The notes: generated by a model from the sequence alone, not told the origin. DNA of 64,000 nt from Danxiaibacter flavus (GCF_041060425.1 NZ_JAULBC010000004.1:62001-126000); one strand, 5' to 3'; numbered from the stretch's first letter, positions 1 to 8,164 are shown. Made by a program: numbers and translations.

Positions 1-1
1 T

Positions 2-346
2 CAGCCGGTGGAATTGTTAAGCAACAAACCCAAGGAAGTTGAGCATCAGTTTGTGGATGTGGTTGGACAAATAAGCCTTAAGAGCCTGGAACGCAACAGT
101 AAAAAGAGGAAGGAGAAAGAAAGAGAGAACCGTCCTGATCCGCGCGATAAAAGAAATGCGGGCAATCAGCAACAGTCTCAACAACGTCCGCCTCAACAAA
201 AGCCGCCGCAGCAAAAACCACCACAGCAGCAACAGCAAAGGCAACAACAGCAGAAGCCGCCTCAACAGCAGCAGCAGCAAAAGCCACCTCAGCAAAAACC
301 GCCTTTTAACAGGCAACCTAAACCGCCTCAAGACAAAAAGAAATAA
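2..346 (+). CDS. C-terminal fragment of a protein with a Pro/Gln/Lys-rich tail
   Basis: The frame is open to the left edge, so the start is off the window; an internal GTG at 8 is not a convincing start. About 35 ordinary residues (containing VEHQFVDVVGQISLKSLER) are followed by a basic stretch (KKRKEKERE) and then about 60 residues of PPQQK-type low complexity ending at TAA 344-346. The tail is probably disordered. The segment before it vaguely recalls the C-terminus of Bacteroidota PSP1/RicT-like proteins, but that is memory of the lineage and not proof. A strong terminator follows directly, so this is the last gene of its transcript. Confidence 0.7.
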   Translation, partial: QPVELLSNKPKEVEHQFVDVVGQISLKSLERNSKKRKEKERENRPDPRDKRNAGNQQQSQQRPPQQKPPQQKPPQQQQQRQQQQKPPQQQQQQKPPQQKPPFNRQPKPPQDKKK

Positions 347-359
347 TCAACAATACGAA

Positions 360-388
360 GGTTTAGTTCAAAAGACTAAACCTTTTTT
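360..388 (+). terminator. Rho-independent terminator of the Pro/Gln-tail gene
   Basis: An 8-bp perfect stem GGTTTAGT/ACTAAACC (360-367 with 375-382) with a 7-nt loop is followed by six T. It lies 13 nt after the stop codon of the upstream gene. Confidence 0.9.
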
Positions 389-436
389 ATTTATATTCAG
401 CCAATATCCAAAAAACCGAAAAGAACCGAAGCCACC

Positions 437-1312
437 ATGAAAAAAACCTGCTTTCTCCCGATCCTTATCATGATCACCTGCGCATGCAATAAGACAACCA
501 AAAAATTAATTGCCGGACGATGGAACATATCTCAGATGTACACATCTGAATCACTTGAACCATCCTTAAAAAAATTGACAACGGAAGAAGAAAATAACAC
601 CGTTTTTTATAGCAACAGATTCATCTTTCATAAAGACGGTACTTTTGATATCAATCTATTGCAGGCTTACCTGCATGGTAACTGGGAATATAATGACCGG
701 GAGCAATCGTTGAAGCTAACCGCGGATAGCAGCGGACAAACTTTTGAATGTCATGTAGACTCACTTAGTTTATTCGCCATGATTATCACCCCTGAAAAGA
801 AATTCTTTCAAAAGATTGGTGAACTTTCGGATACGGCGTTACTCAACAACGTTGACATCAATACCAATATATCGCATACACTGGTTTTATCGTTTAACAG
901 AGAGACTTACAACAACAAAGAAAAAGATCCGTATGATATTGCAAACAACCAATGGCGTATGCAACCGCTGCAACCGCTAAATGACAGGCAAATACATGCA
1001 CGTGTTACCAATCATCTCAACTTTTTAAGATTGATCTTTAAAGACGCCCTGGACAAGGAACACGATGCGGTTTTATATAACTGGTTCAACACACCTTTTA
1101 AACTCGCAAACAACGGTGTGGCTCTTAAATTCTACGAAGAAATAAAACCAAATTGGGATAAAAACTTTTATGATTCTACTGAAGCGAAAGAAGGATATGA
1201 ACTACTACGCAAATGCTTTAGCAGAAAGATAAATTTCATGCAGACCGATAATAAATTTTTGAAAAAAGTTGACATGCTCGATCAAATGATCAACAATATG
1301 AATCGTAATTAA
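437..1312 (+). CDS. Lipocalin-like lipoprotein, function unknown
   Basis: 291 residues. The N-terminus MKKTCFLPILIMITCAC is a short hydrophobic signal ending in a cysteine-containing lipobox-like segment, with Cys17 the likeliest lipidation site although position -3 is Thr and not Leu. Residues 27-105 read like the lipocalin-like folds common in Bacteroidota lipoproteins: GRWNIS near the start, then FHKDGTFDIN and GNWEY. The remaining 180 residues match nothing I recognise. It starts 48 nt after a terminator, so it has its own promoter. I infer an envelope location only. Confidence 0.75.
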   Translation: MKKTCFLPILIMITCACNKTTKKLIAGRWNISQMYTSESLEPSLKKLTTEEENNTVFYSNRFIFHKDGTFDINLLQAYLHGNWEYNDREQSLKLTADSSGQTFECHVDSLSLFAMIITPEKKFFQKIGELSDTALLNNVDINTNISHTLVLSFNRETYNNKEKDPYDIANNQWRMQPLQPLNDRQIHARVTNHLNFLRLIFKDALDKEHDAVLYNWFNTPFKLANNGVALKFYEEIKPNWDKNFYDSTEAKEGYELLRKCFSRKINFMQTDNKFLKKVDMLDQMINNMNRN

Positions 1313-1428
1313 TTACGCTCTTCAAGATGCGTAGTCAGGGTTACATTACAGCGCCATACATTTTATTTTAAGGCTAATCGCTATGAAAAGTTAAAAGCGT
1401 TTTTTATTTTTATTACAAACGCGCTAAT

Positions 1429-1578
1429 ATGAAGTATACCCTCATAGCAGTGGCTGTAGCTACTACAGTCACGGTATGGAGTTATGCTCCGGGCACCAAT
1501 GCATCCTCAAAAACAAGAGCGATTTTTAGTTTAAAACACAAATCCCGGTCCGTTATGTTCATTACAGAAATGTGCTGA
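1429..1578 (+). pseudogene. Decayed copy of the 5' end of the neighbouring barrel gene
   Basis: A 49-codon frame beginning MKYTLIAVAVATTVTVWSYA. Its first 10 residues, and the DNA from GCGCTAAT just upstream through about codon 10, nearly duplicate the start of the gene at 1668 (same upstream GCGCTAATATGAA, same MKYTLIAVAV). After the signal-peptide-like segment the sequence diverges and stops at 1578; no barrel sequence follows before 1668. I read it as a truncated tandem duplicate. A short secreted peptide under the same control cannot be excluded. Confidence 0.5.
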
Positions 1579-1667
1579 AGCAAGTATTATGTGCAATGCT
1601 CAACACGCCGGTATTTGCCAGGCTGTTTCAGGTGCCTGTACGATAACTTTTAATAAAATGCGCTAAT

Positions 1668-2399
1668 ATGAAATATACCCTCATTGCAGTGGCTGTGCTC
1701 GCCGCAGCTTCACTGTCATGCTATGCACAAGACATAGACGCACCAAAGTCAAACGCAAGTAGCTTCTATATTTTAGGAGGCTACAACAACGCCGGCATTA
1801 CTACGCCCAACAATAGTCTTGTTGAGTCTGCCCAACACATAAACACCTTCAACACGGGGGTTCTTGCGGACATACGTCTTAGCGACAGACTTTCGTTAAT
1901 GACTGGCTTAATGATATGTGGTAACGGCGCCAAAACAAGCTCAACAAGAACATTTGCCGACTCAACCACCATTCAGCAGGATGATAAATTCAACCCGATC
2001 TTTCTTCAGGTTCCTTTAATGCTGGCATATAAAGTTCCCATCCGTGAAGACATTTGGTTTTATTTATCGGCGGGTCCTTACGTAGCAAGAGGAATTGCAG
2101 GCAAGTCAGAAGGAGAAATTACGGTAAACGGCAAAACAACCACGACTAAAAAGAAAAAAATAAAGTTCGACGATACACCCACCCGAACTCCCAGGTCAGA
2201 TGACGGCTTACTTTTTTCACAAGTGGATCAGATCTATTATGGCATTAACGGACAGGTGGGAGTTCAATTCAACAAAGTGATGATTGGATTAAACTATGCA
2301 CATGCGTTGACGGAAATTGCAAACGTAGCTCCTGTTGCTGCACAAAAGAATACTAACAGATATACTACATTGAGCCTGACGTTTGGATTAAAATTGTAG
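1668..2399 (+). CDS. PorT-family outer-membrane beta-barrel protein
   Basis: 243 residues with a clear signal peptide (MKYTLIAVAVLAAASLSCYA, cleavage before QD). The mature part has the pattern of the small outer-membrane barrel family OMP_b-brl_2: an early glycine-rich strand (YILGGYNNAGI), a central amphipathic pair (LSLMTGLMICGNGAK), a KVPI/FYLSAGPYVARGI strand pair, and a C-terminal strand ending in LSLTFGLKL with the terminal hydrophobic residue typical of barrels. It aligns along its length with the gene at 2531, and the two are probably tandem paralogues. Ligand unknown. Confidence 0.8.
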   Translation: MKYTLIAVAVLAAASLSCYAQDIDAPKSNASSFYILGGYNNAGITTPNNSLVESAQHINTFNTGVLADIRLSDRLSLMTGLMICGNGAKTSSTRTFADSTTIQQDDKFNPIFLQVPLMLAYKVPIREDIWFYLSAGPYVARGIAGKSEGEITVNGKTTTTKKKKIKFDDTPTRTPRSDDGLLFSQVDQIYYGINGQVGVQFNKVMIGLNYAHALTEIANVAPVAAQKNTNRYTTLSLTFGLKL

Positions 2400-2530
2400 T
2401 CAAATAAATCATATAAATTATGTAACCACTTATACACTTGAGAATAAAAATATCTGCAACAATATTGTCCTGCCAACAAAGTTCCAATTTGGCACGGTGT
2501 TGGAAATTGAGCTAAAGTAAATGAGTTATT

Positions 2531-3271
2531 ATGAAGAACAGATTAATTTTATTGCTTGCTGTATCAGCGATCACAGCAGGCAGCGCACAGGCCCAGACAA
2601 CAACGACAACAAGCACCCATGATGCAAATCCTGGTGGTATTTATATCAAGGGCGGCTATAACCTGGCAAACATATCTAAATATAACGATGGATCAGTGGA
2701 CGCAGCAAAAGGATTAAGCACATTTCATGCAGGTGGTGTTGTAGACATCCCAATTGCTCCGGTACTATCGTTGCAACCTGGTTTATTATTGACCGGTAAA
2801 GGTGCAAAGGCGAATTATTATGTGGATCCCAACAATCATTCAGACAACTATGTCAAATCATCGTTCAACCCTTTATATCTAGAATTACCCGTAAACCTTT
2901 TGTTGAAATTTCCAATAGGTAATGACGCAAGGATATTTGCCGGTGCAGGTCCTTATGCCGCAATGGGAATAGGCGGTAAATCAAAGACTGAAGTATCTAC
3001 CGGAGGCGTAGTAACCAGCACCAGTCATGATATTAAATTTAACAACGATAATCCCCTGACTCCGGAAGAAGAAGGCGCAAGATATGACAGGCTTAAAAAG
3101 TTTGACTTCGGTATAAATGCACTTGCAGGCGTAGAGTTTAACAGATTTCTTGTGGGTGTAAACTATGGTTGGGGATTGGAAAAAATTAATTCAACACAAA
3201 CGAACAACACCCAAAATGGTAATAATAAATACAGAACACTAAGCGTAAGTCTGGGTGTAAGATTGAATTAG
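2531..3271 (+). CDS. PorT-family outer-membrane beta-barrel protein (paralogue)
   Basis: 246 residues; signal peptide MKNRLILLLAVSAITAGSAQA followed by a Thr-rich linker. It shares with the preceding gene the landmarks YIKGGYNLANIS, LSLQPGLLLTGKGAK, LELPVNLLLKFPI, AGAGPYAAMGIGGKS and a C-terminal strand LSVSLGVRLN. It is separated from its paralogue by 131 bp in which no terminator is obvious, so the two may be co-transcribed. A terminator hairpin follows within 25 bp. Probably a small outer-membrane barrel; no specific substrate can be assigned. Confidence 0.8.
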   Translation: MKNRLILLLAVSAITAGSAQAQTTTTTSTHDANPGGIYIKGGYNLANISKYNDGSVDAAKGLSTFHAGGVVDIPIAPVLSLQPGLLLTGKGAKANYYVDPNNHSDNYVKSSFNPLYLELPVNLLLKFPIGNDARIFAGAGPYAAMGIGGKSKTEVSTGGVVTSTSHDIKFNNDNPLTPEEEGARYDRLKKFDFGINALAGVEFNRFLVGVNYGWGLEKINSTQTNNTQNGNNKYRTLSVSLGVRLN

Positions 3272-3293
3272 TTTTTACAAGGTATATTCTATA

Positions 3294-3330
3294 AAAAGGT
3301 CGTCTGTAATCAGCAGATGGCCTTTTGCGT
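3294..3330. terminator. Bidirectional terminator between convergent genes
   Basis: AAAAGGTCGTCTG pairs with CAGATGGCCTTTT (11 of 13 canonical pairs, the rest wobble) around a short loop. T-runs occur on both strands. It serves the barrel gene ending at 3271 and the minus-strand gene ending at 3332. Confidence 0.8.
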
Positions 3331-3331
3331 T

Positions 3332-4294
3332 TTAGCCAGGGAGCGTGTCGCTTTTATCATGCGGTTGGTTCTCCGTATCGTCCAACGGTTTTTTATTTTC
3401 CATCTCTACCTGGTGGATCCATACCGCGTAATCGTTAGGATATATATGCCGACCCGTGAATTGGGCATACGCTCTGGTGAATGCGGCCCCAATGTATAAT
3501 ATGGTTGCAGAATAATATACCCACAACAGGATAATCACCACAGATCCGGCTGCACCATAAGAACTCGTCACCTTTGTTCTGCCAAGATAATAGCCGATAA
3601 CAAACTTACCGATCATGAAAAGAAGTGCGGTAGTAAAAGCCCCCATGCGGACATCCTTCCACTTTATCCTGGCATCGGGCAACACCTTGAAAATAACGCC
3701 GAATAAAAAGCTGATGATAGCAAAAGTAAGCAGCATATTAATGACATATGTAACATAGAAAGTTCCTTCAGGAACCAGCCGCATTATTTGCTTGACCAAT
3801 GCATCAAGCAACGCGTTAACAACAAGCGATACCATTAAAATAAATCCGAGCGCTACTACCATTGAGAAGCTCAGCAACCTGTTCACCAACATTTTCACCC
3901 AGCCCTTTTTTGGTTTGGCCTTTAAATGCCATATCAGGTTGATGGAATCCTGAATTTCGGCAAACACACCTGTGGCTGCAAAAATCAATGCGACAATGCC
4001 GACTACAGAAGCCCAGGAAATATCCCGTGAAATGGTGGCATTCCTTATCAGTTGCTGAATCTGCAAAGCAGCTTGCTCTCCAACAAACGATTTTATCTGC
4101 ACATAAATAGTTCCTTCAATTGCATTTCGCCCGTAGAATATATCGCACAAAGTAATTACCACAATCATCATGGGTGCAATTGAAAATACAGTGTAGTAGG
4201 CAAGAGCCGCACTCATCCGCGCGATCTTGATATCAGCGTAATCACTGATCGTTTGCTTTAAGATTGTTCCGGTATTTTTTAAAAACGTTCTCAT
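3332..4294 (-). CDS. YihY/BrkB family inner-membrane protein
   Basis: 320 residues. The N-terminus (ISDYADIKIARMSAALAYYTVFSIAPMM) is the hallmark segment of the YihY/BrkB family, followed by about six predicted membrane helices, the motif GVFAEIQDSINLIW near residue 115-130, and SSYGAAGSVVIILLWVYYSA near residue 240-260. The family was once called ribonuclease BN, which is now considered wrong; its molecular role is unsettled. The charged C-terminal tail is cytoplasmic by inference. It is followed on the same strand by no other gene and ends at a shared terminator. Confidence 0.9.
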   Translation of the reverse strand: MRTFLKNTGTILKQTISDYADIKIARMSAALAYYTVFSIAPMMIVVITLCDIFYGRNAIEGTIYVQIKSFVGEQAALQIQQLIRNATISRDISWASVVGIVALIFAATGVFAEIQDSINLIWHLKAKPKKGWVKMLVNRLLSFSMVVALGFILMVSLVVNALLDALVKQIMRLVPEGTFYVTYVINMLLTFAIISFLFGVIFKVLPDARIKWKDVRMGAFTTALLFMIGKFVIGYYLGRTKVTSSYGAAGSVVIILLWVYYSATILYIGAAFTRAYAQFTGRHIYPNDYAVWIHQVEMENKKPLDDTENQPHDKSDTLPG

Positions 4295-4329
4295 ACACGA
4301 CGTTTTTTACTGACGGTAGATTAGTTTTC

Positions 4330-4659
4330 CTAAGGCTGGAGCTTATCATTATTTAAGTGCCTTTCCTTGTCTCTCTGTGTTTTCTTATCAAAGTTCTTTT
4401 GCAGTGCCTCAGTTAAGTTAACGCCCGTCTGATTGGCAAGACATATCAACACCCATAAAACATCAGCCATCTCATCTGAAATTGACTTTCCCTTATCACT
4501 TTCTTTGAATGATTGTTCGCCATACGTCCTTACCATTAAGCGGGAAAGTTCACCCACTTCTTCCATCAGAATACCAAGATTGGTTAACTCATTAAAGTAT
4601 CTGACACCAACTGTTTTTATCCATTCATCAATTTGTTGCTGTGCTTGTTCTATAGTCAT
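4330..4659 (-). CDS. MazG-like nucleotide pyrophosphohydrolase
   Basis: 109 residues, the usual size of single-domain MazG proteins. The metal-binding signature is visible: EEVGEL near residue 33 and DEMADVLWVLICLANQTGVNL near residues 62-82, giving the ExxE...ExxD pattern. Such enzymes hydrolyse non-canonical or signalling nucleoside triphosphates to monophosphate and pyrophosphate. The exact substrate cannot be read from sequence. It begins 5 nt downstream of the hemoglobin gene's stop, so the two are probably co-transcribed. Confidence 0.9.
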   Translation of the reverse strand: MTIEQAQQQIDEWIKTVGVRYFNELTNLGILMEEVGELSRLMVRTYGEQSFKESDKGKSISDEMADVLWVLICLANQTGVNLTEALQKNFDKKTQRDKERHLNNDKLQP

Positions 4660-4664
4660 ACATT

Positions 4665-5051
4665 TTATTTTGAAATTCCCCCATAAACTAGTTTTACTTT
4701 CATGATCATAGCGATAGACATCGCCCGTTGCTTAATTCTTTCTGCATTATCTCCTTCAAATAAATCGTCAACCTTTTCACCGAACACCATAACCCATCTG
4801 TCAAAATGCTCAGATTTAAATGGAGAAAGATGATGTATATGTTTGTGCACCGCCATCGGATTGCCGGAATAATTGTTTGTACCAAACAACACGTTCTCCC
4901 AGAAATCAACAATAACAGGCAAATGCACGACAAGGTCCAGCTGAATTACCTCATTAAAGTAATGACCGATCAATTCATCCTTCATCACATGATCATAAAA
5001 CACGTGCATCAATTTGTTCAAATCTTTTCTATCAACTATATCATGTTTCAT
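4665..5051 (-). CDS. Group III truncated hemoglobin
   Basis: 128 residues. The sequence matches the group III (trHbP) pattern: FYDHVMKDELIGHYF near the B helix, FWENVLFGTNNYSGNPM in the middle, the proximal-His segment MAVHKHIHHL, then HFDRWVMVFGEKVDDLF and a C-terminal helix with KQRAMSIAMIMK. Members bind heme and are implicated in NO or O2 chemistry. It is first in a two-gene unit with the MazG gene. Upstream of its start lie two copies of a TACGAAG-type repeat rather than an obvious promoter. Confidence 0.92.
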   Translation of the reverse strand: MKHDIVDRKDLNKLMHVFYDHVMKDELIGHYFNEVIQLDLVVHLPVIVDFWENVLFGTNNYSGNPMAVHKHIHHLSPFKSEHFDRWVMVFGEKVDDLFEGDNAERIKQRAMSIAMIMKVKLVYGGISK

Positions 5052-5063
5052 TACAACCGTTTT

Positions 5064-5172
5064 AAGTACGAGTTACGAAGTACGAAGTACTTTGTTCGAA
5101 AAGGTAAATTGCACTCAGTCTTCACTCATCTCAAGTACGAATTACGAAGTACTAAGTACCTTGTCCGAAAAT
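5064..5172. repeat. Two direct copies of a TACGAAG word-like repeat
   Basis: Copies at about 5064-5103 and 5133-5172 share AAGTACGARTTACGAAGTAC followed by a TTGTYCGAAAA tail, offset by 69 bp, with internal 8-10 nt sub-repeats (TACGAAG). They lie directly upstream of the hemoglobin start codon and are outside any gene. Confidence 0.8.
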
Positions 5173-5212
5173 GTCGATTCCTTCGCTCTTCCCTCTTCTA
5201 AAGCAATCCCAA

Positions 5213-5285
5213 CATCTTACTATCTTACTGTCTTACTGTCTTACGATCTTACTGTCTTACGATCTTACACGTCTTACACGTCTAC
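5213..5285. repeat. Tandem 8-bp repeat (NNTCTTAC), anchored at the dtd stop codon
   Basis: Eight or nine units read TATCTTAC, TGTCTTAC, TGTCTTAC, GATCTTAC, TGTCTTAC, GATCTTAC, ACGTCTTAC, ACGTCTAC. On the dtd sense strand the array begins with the stop codon itself, TAGACGTGTAAGACGTGTAA, so the repeat reads GTAAGAYN. Slippage-prone length variation is likely. Confidence 0.85.
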
Positions 5286-5734
5286 TCTTTGTTCTTCGTA
5301 TCAATAACAATCGTAACCGGTCCATCGTTCAATAAGGCTACTTTCATGTCTGCGCCAAAAATGCCCGTTTGAATTTCTTTTCCAAGATCAATACCCATCC
5401 GTTGAATCATCTTCTCATACATTGGAATAGCAATATCAGGTTTGCTTGCCTTTATGTACGAAGGTCTGTTTCCCTTTTTAGTAGCAGCATGTAAAGTAAA
5501 CTGACTCACCAGTAAAATATCACCGTTTACCTCTTTAATACTTAAGTTCATTACACCCTGCTCATCATTAAAAATACGAAGGTTCACAATTTTATTGCTG
5601 AGCCATTCCAGGTCTTCGGAAGTATCTGCATCTTCAATTCCTATCAACACTAAAAGCCCGGCTTTGACAGCTCCGGTAATTTCTCCATCAACCATAACAC
5701 TTGCTTCACTTACCCTTTGAATAACAGCTCTCAT
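5282..5734 (-). CDS. dtd: D-aminoacyl-tRNA deacylase
   Basis: 150 residues when started at the ATG at 5734 (MRAVIQRVSEASV), which is the canonical N-terminus; an in-frame ATG ten codons upstream would add a non-family MSLYVKLGKD. Dtd hydrolyses D-aminoacyl-tRNA and glycyl-tRNA(Ala) mischarges. Both active-site signatures are present: LLVSQFTLHA (SQFTL) near residue 79 and NDGPVTIVID near the C-terminus (GPVT). The stop codon TAG is the first word of an 8-bp tandem repeat array. Confidence 0.95.
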   Translation of the reverse strand: MRAVIQRVSEASVMVDGEITGAVKAGLLVLIGIEDADTSEDLEWLSNKIVNLRIFNDEQGVMNLSIKEVNGDILLVSQFTLHAATKKGNRPSYIKASKPDIAIPMYEKMIQRMGIDLGKEIQTGIFGADMKVALLNDGPVTIVIDTKNKE

Positions 5735-5787
5735 ATCTTTTCCTAATTTTACATAAAGACTCAAATTTCAGTTTTATACAGCATAAG

Positions 5788-6204
5788 ATGAAAATTAATA
5801 TCACGCGGGAGATTGTTTTTTCAACGGCGAGAAGCGGTGGAAAAGGTGGCCAGAATGTAAACAAGGTAGAAACAATGGTTGAAGGCAGATGGAACGTTGC
5901 GGAATCAACTATCGCTACCGAAGATCAAAAGAAGATGATCAGCGAAAAACTGTCAGGAAAAATAACGGATGATGGCTTTCTGCTGGTAAAATCACAATCA
6001 GAAAGAACTCAGTTGGGCAATAAAGACCAGGTGATAAAAAAGATGCATCAATTGATTGAACAGGCTTTGCATAAAAAGAAAGCAAGACTGGCAACAAAGC
6101 CGACAAAAGCTTCGCAGGAAAAAAGGATCAGGAGTAAGAAGCAGCAGTCGGAGATAAAATTGGGAAGAAGGAGACCAAACCGTAACCAGGATTCATGGGA
6201 TTAG
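5788..6204 (+). CDS. arfB: Alternative ribosome-rescue peptidyl-tRNA hydrolase ArfB
   Basis: 138 residues. The release-factor-like domain carries the catalytic GGQ in ARSGGKGGQNVNK (GGQ at residues 20-22). The long basic tail (TKPTKASQEKRIRSKKQQ ... GRRRPNRNQ) is the part that enters the empty mRNA channel in this family. ArfB hydrolyses peptidyl-tRNA on stalled ribosomes lacking a stop codon. It is divergent from dtd with a 53-bp gap. The stop codon TAG lies inside a GGGATTAGTGGATT repeat word. Confidence 0.95.
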   Translation: MKINITREIVFSTARSGGKGGQNVNKVETMVEGRWNVAESTIATEDQKKMISEKLSGKITDDGFLLVKSQSERTQLGNKDQVIKKMHQLIEQALHKKKARLATKPTKASQEKRIRSKKQQSEIKLGRRRPNRNQDSWD

Positions 6205-6334
6205 TGGATTTACGGGATTAACTACTCGATCTTTAAACCAAATAATGTCTTTACAGATTACATCGAAAAGAAGTGAATCACGATGTTTAGATGATTTAGA
6301 ATCCAATAAATCCCGCAAATCTATTAATCCCGGT
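6195..6334. repeat. Inverted pair of GGGATT-family repeats at two convergent stop codons
   Basis: On the plus strand GGGATTAGTGGATTTACGGG begins at the arfB stop. On the minus strand the M1 peptidase stop lies in CGGGATTAATAGATTTGCGG. The two arms face each other and could form a stem-loop spanning about 130 bp, possibly acting as a shared transcript end. Confidence 0.75.
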
Positions 6335-7904
6335 TAAGCGTGGCGTGATATAACAACTTAACATCCGGATCCAGCACGATAGCTTGCGGAGCTTTATCAA
6401 CTATAACCTCTTTTGATGTGTTGCGTTCGCTTATATCATATACAACCTTTTTATCTCCTACCTGAATTTCCAGAGGAAACTTAAATGGAATTGCCTGTGA
6501 TTGCACAATGTTTATAGACACCGCTTTTTTAGCCGTATCATAATTCCATTTTACCTGCAATTCTGGTTGACCGGTTGTATATAGCCATTGCTCAAAAAAA
6601 TCGTTCAGGTTTTGTCCGCTTACCTTTTCAAAGATTTTTTGAAGGTCTTCTGTTGTAGCATTTTTACCCGAATAAGTAGCATAATATTTTCTGATGCTTT
6701 GCCAGAACAAAGAATCACCCAGTTTATTTCTTAACATGTGCAATATCCATCCGCCTTTTTGATAGCTGTTGGCATTCAGTAAATTCATCGGCGCCTTGCT
6801 GCCGGTTGTATCAACAACAGGTGTAAATTTCTTCTTGCTTAATTTGATAACATCGGCTCTGTCTGCTATCATTCTTTTCTTCAGGCTGTCTGTCCCATAA
6901 TTATCTTCCAGATATAAGTGCGTCATATAAGTGGCAAAGCCCTCGCTAAGCCAAAGATGTGGCCAGTCCGTTTCAGAAGCCGCATCACCAAACCATTGGT
7001 GCGCTATTTCGTGCGCGAGCAAGGACTCAATTCCCTTGTCTCCTACTGAGTTTTCAAAATAAAAAATAGTCCCGGCGTTTTCTACACCACCAAATATTGT
7101 TTTGGACTGAATGTTTGCCAGCTTTTTGTACTCATAAGGACCAACGCGTTTTATATACCAGGGCAGTATTTTTTGCGCGAGTGAATAGTCCTTGAAACCT
7201 CGCTCCTTTTGTTGTGGGTACACCCAGCTATATACCGGAATACACTCAACATTGCCAACATAATTAACAGCAAAGTCGGCAATACCCAGTGCATATATCT
7301 TTGTTGATATCGCTATATCTTCTTTCCAATGCGTCAGTTTTAAATGATCAGGGAGATTGGTTTCTTCTACCTGTAATCCACTTGCTACCACCTGGTAGTG
7401 ATCAGGAGCTGTCACGATAAACTCAACCGATGATTTATCTGAAGGATAATCATTACATGGAATCCAGTTATGGGCGCGATTGGGCCAGTTGTCGGAGAAA
7501 AAAGTGCGCTTCCCGAATTTGTTTGTACTGATGATCAAACCATCAGCCGGAACACCTTCATATGCGATGTTAATAACATATTGTTCATTGTCACGGACAG
7601 GCATGTTTAACACAACATGATCGCTATCCTGCATAAACTGGACCGGCTGATTGTTTCTCGTAACACCACTAACCAGCATTCCTTTCCCCGAAGCATCCTT
7701 TTTTACCAGGTTAAGCATAACGGTTGTCGCATTTGCGCGGCTTACAAAAGTTATCAGAGCCTTTCCTTTAACTAAGTTATTACTGTCGCTGACGGCAAGG
7801 TTGTATTGATAATGTTGTACATCAATCAATGAAAATGGTATTTGCGCATAAGAAATAAAACAGGTAACAGCTAAAAACAGAGAAAGTAGTACGCGTTTCT
7901 TCAT
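6324..7904 (-). CDS. M1 family aminopeptidase-like metallopeptidase, secreted
   Basis: 526 residues from the ATG at 7904, chosen because MKKRVLLSLFLAVTCFISYAQ is a signal peptide; the 16 codons upstream are not. The N-terminal beta-sandwich is followed by the M1 exopeptidase loop as GGVENAG (usually GxMEN), and by the gluzincin site HEIAHQWFGD (HExxH, residues 298-302) with the third zinc ligand Glu in WLSEGFATY (about 321). Predicted to release N-terminal residues from peptides in the periplasm or outside. A TACTTTG promoter-like motif ends 5 nt before the ATG. Confidence 0.92.
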   Translation of the reverse strand: MKKRVLLSLFLAVTCFISYAQIPFSLIDVQHYQYNLAVSDSNNLVKGKALITFVSRANATTVMLNLVKKDASGKGMLVSGVTRNNQPVQFMQDSDHVVLNMPVRDNEQYVINIAYEGVPADGLIISTNKFGKRTFFSDNWPNRAHNWIPCNDYPSDKSSVEFIVTAPDHYQVVASGLQVEETNLPDHLKLTHWKEDIAISTKIYALGIADFAVNYVGNVECIPVYSWVYPQQKERGFKDYSLAQKILPWYIKRVGPYEYKKLANIQSKTIFGGVENAGTIFYFENSVGDKGIESLLAHEIAHQWFGDAASETDWPHLWLSEGFATYMTHLYLEDNYGTDSLKKRMIADRADVIKLSKKKFTPVVDTTGSKAPMNLLNANSYQKGGWILHMLRNKLGDSLFWQSIRKYYATYSGKNATTEDLQKIFEKVSGQNLNDFFEQWLYTTGQPELQVKWNYDTAKKAVSINIVQSQAIPFKFPLEIQVGDKKVVYDISERNTSKEVIVDKAPQAIVLDPDVKLLYHATLNRD

Positions 7905-7909
7905 AAGGG

Positions 7910-7916
7910 CAAAGTA
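7910..7916 (-). promoter_or_regulatory. Near-consensus -7 element of the M1 peptidase gene
   Basis: The minus strand reads TACTTTG followed by CCCTT and the ATG at 7904. This is one base short of the Bacteroidota TAnnTTTG element. Its closeness to the start suggests a very short or absent leader. Inferred from pattern only. Confidence 0.5.
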
Positions 7917-7937
7917 AAGAAATTTCGGTTGGGTTTT

Positions 7938-8162
7938 ACGCGGCGCGCGCAAAGGAGCAGCGGCACAGTGACATAATGATATCTGTACGAGAAATTTCTT
8001 GCTTTCGCCCTTCCGGCTTGATCCATATTCGCTATTTTAATCATAGGGCGTCGGCCCATGCTAAGGCTTCAAGTTCTTCAGCCTTGGACTTACAGAGCTA
8101 AGCGTCGAAGATTTTCGTGCCCCTTTGTGCTCCTTTGCGCCTTTTTGTCTTTGTGGCAAAGA
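7938..8162. repeat. Inverted pair of GCAAAGGAGC-family repeats between mutS-like and M1 genes
   Basis: The 260-bp gap between two minus-strand genes holds one arm at 8119-8160 (minus strand: CACAAAGACAAAAAGGCGCA then AAGGAGCACAAAGG), starting about 12 nt after the mutS-like stop. A second arm at 7941-7968 in opposite orientation (sense: GCTGCTCCTTTGCGCGCGCC) sits just upstream of the M1 promoter motif. The arms share GCTCCTTTGCGC. No gene is seen between them. Confidence 0.75.
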
Positions 8163-8164
8163 AA

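Noticed and set aside
17..331. Leu/Arg-rich frame antisense to the Pro/Gln tail
   Set aside because: Pure complement of the CAG/CCN tract (CTG/GGN reads as Leu); no start context.
4806..5307. Open frames over the hemoglobin 5' end and the short repeats
   Set aside because: Antisense shadow of the hemoglobin gene extended through repeat DNA; composition reflects the octamer.
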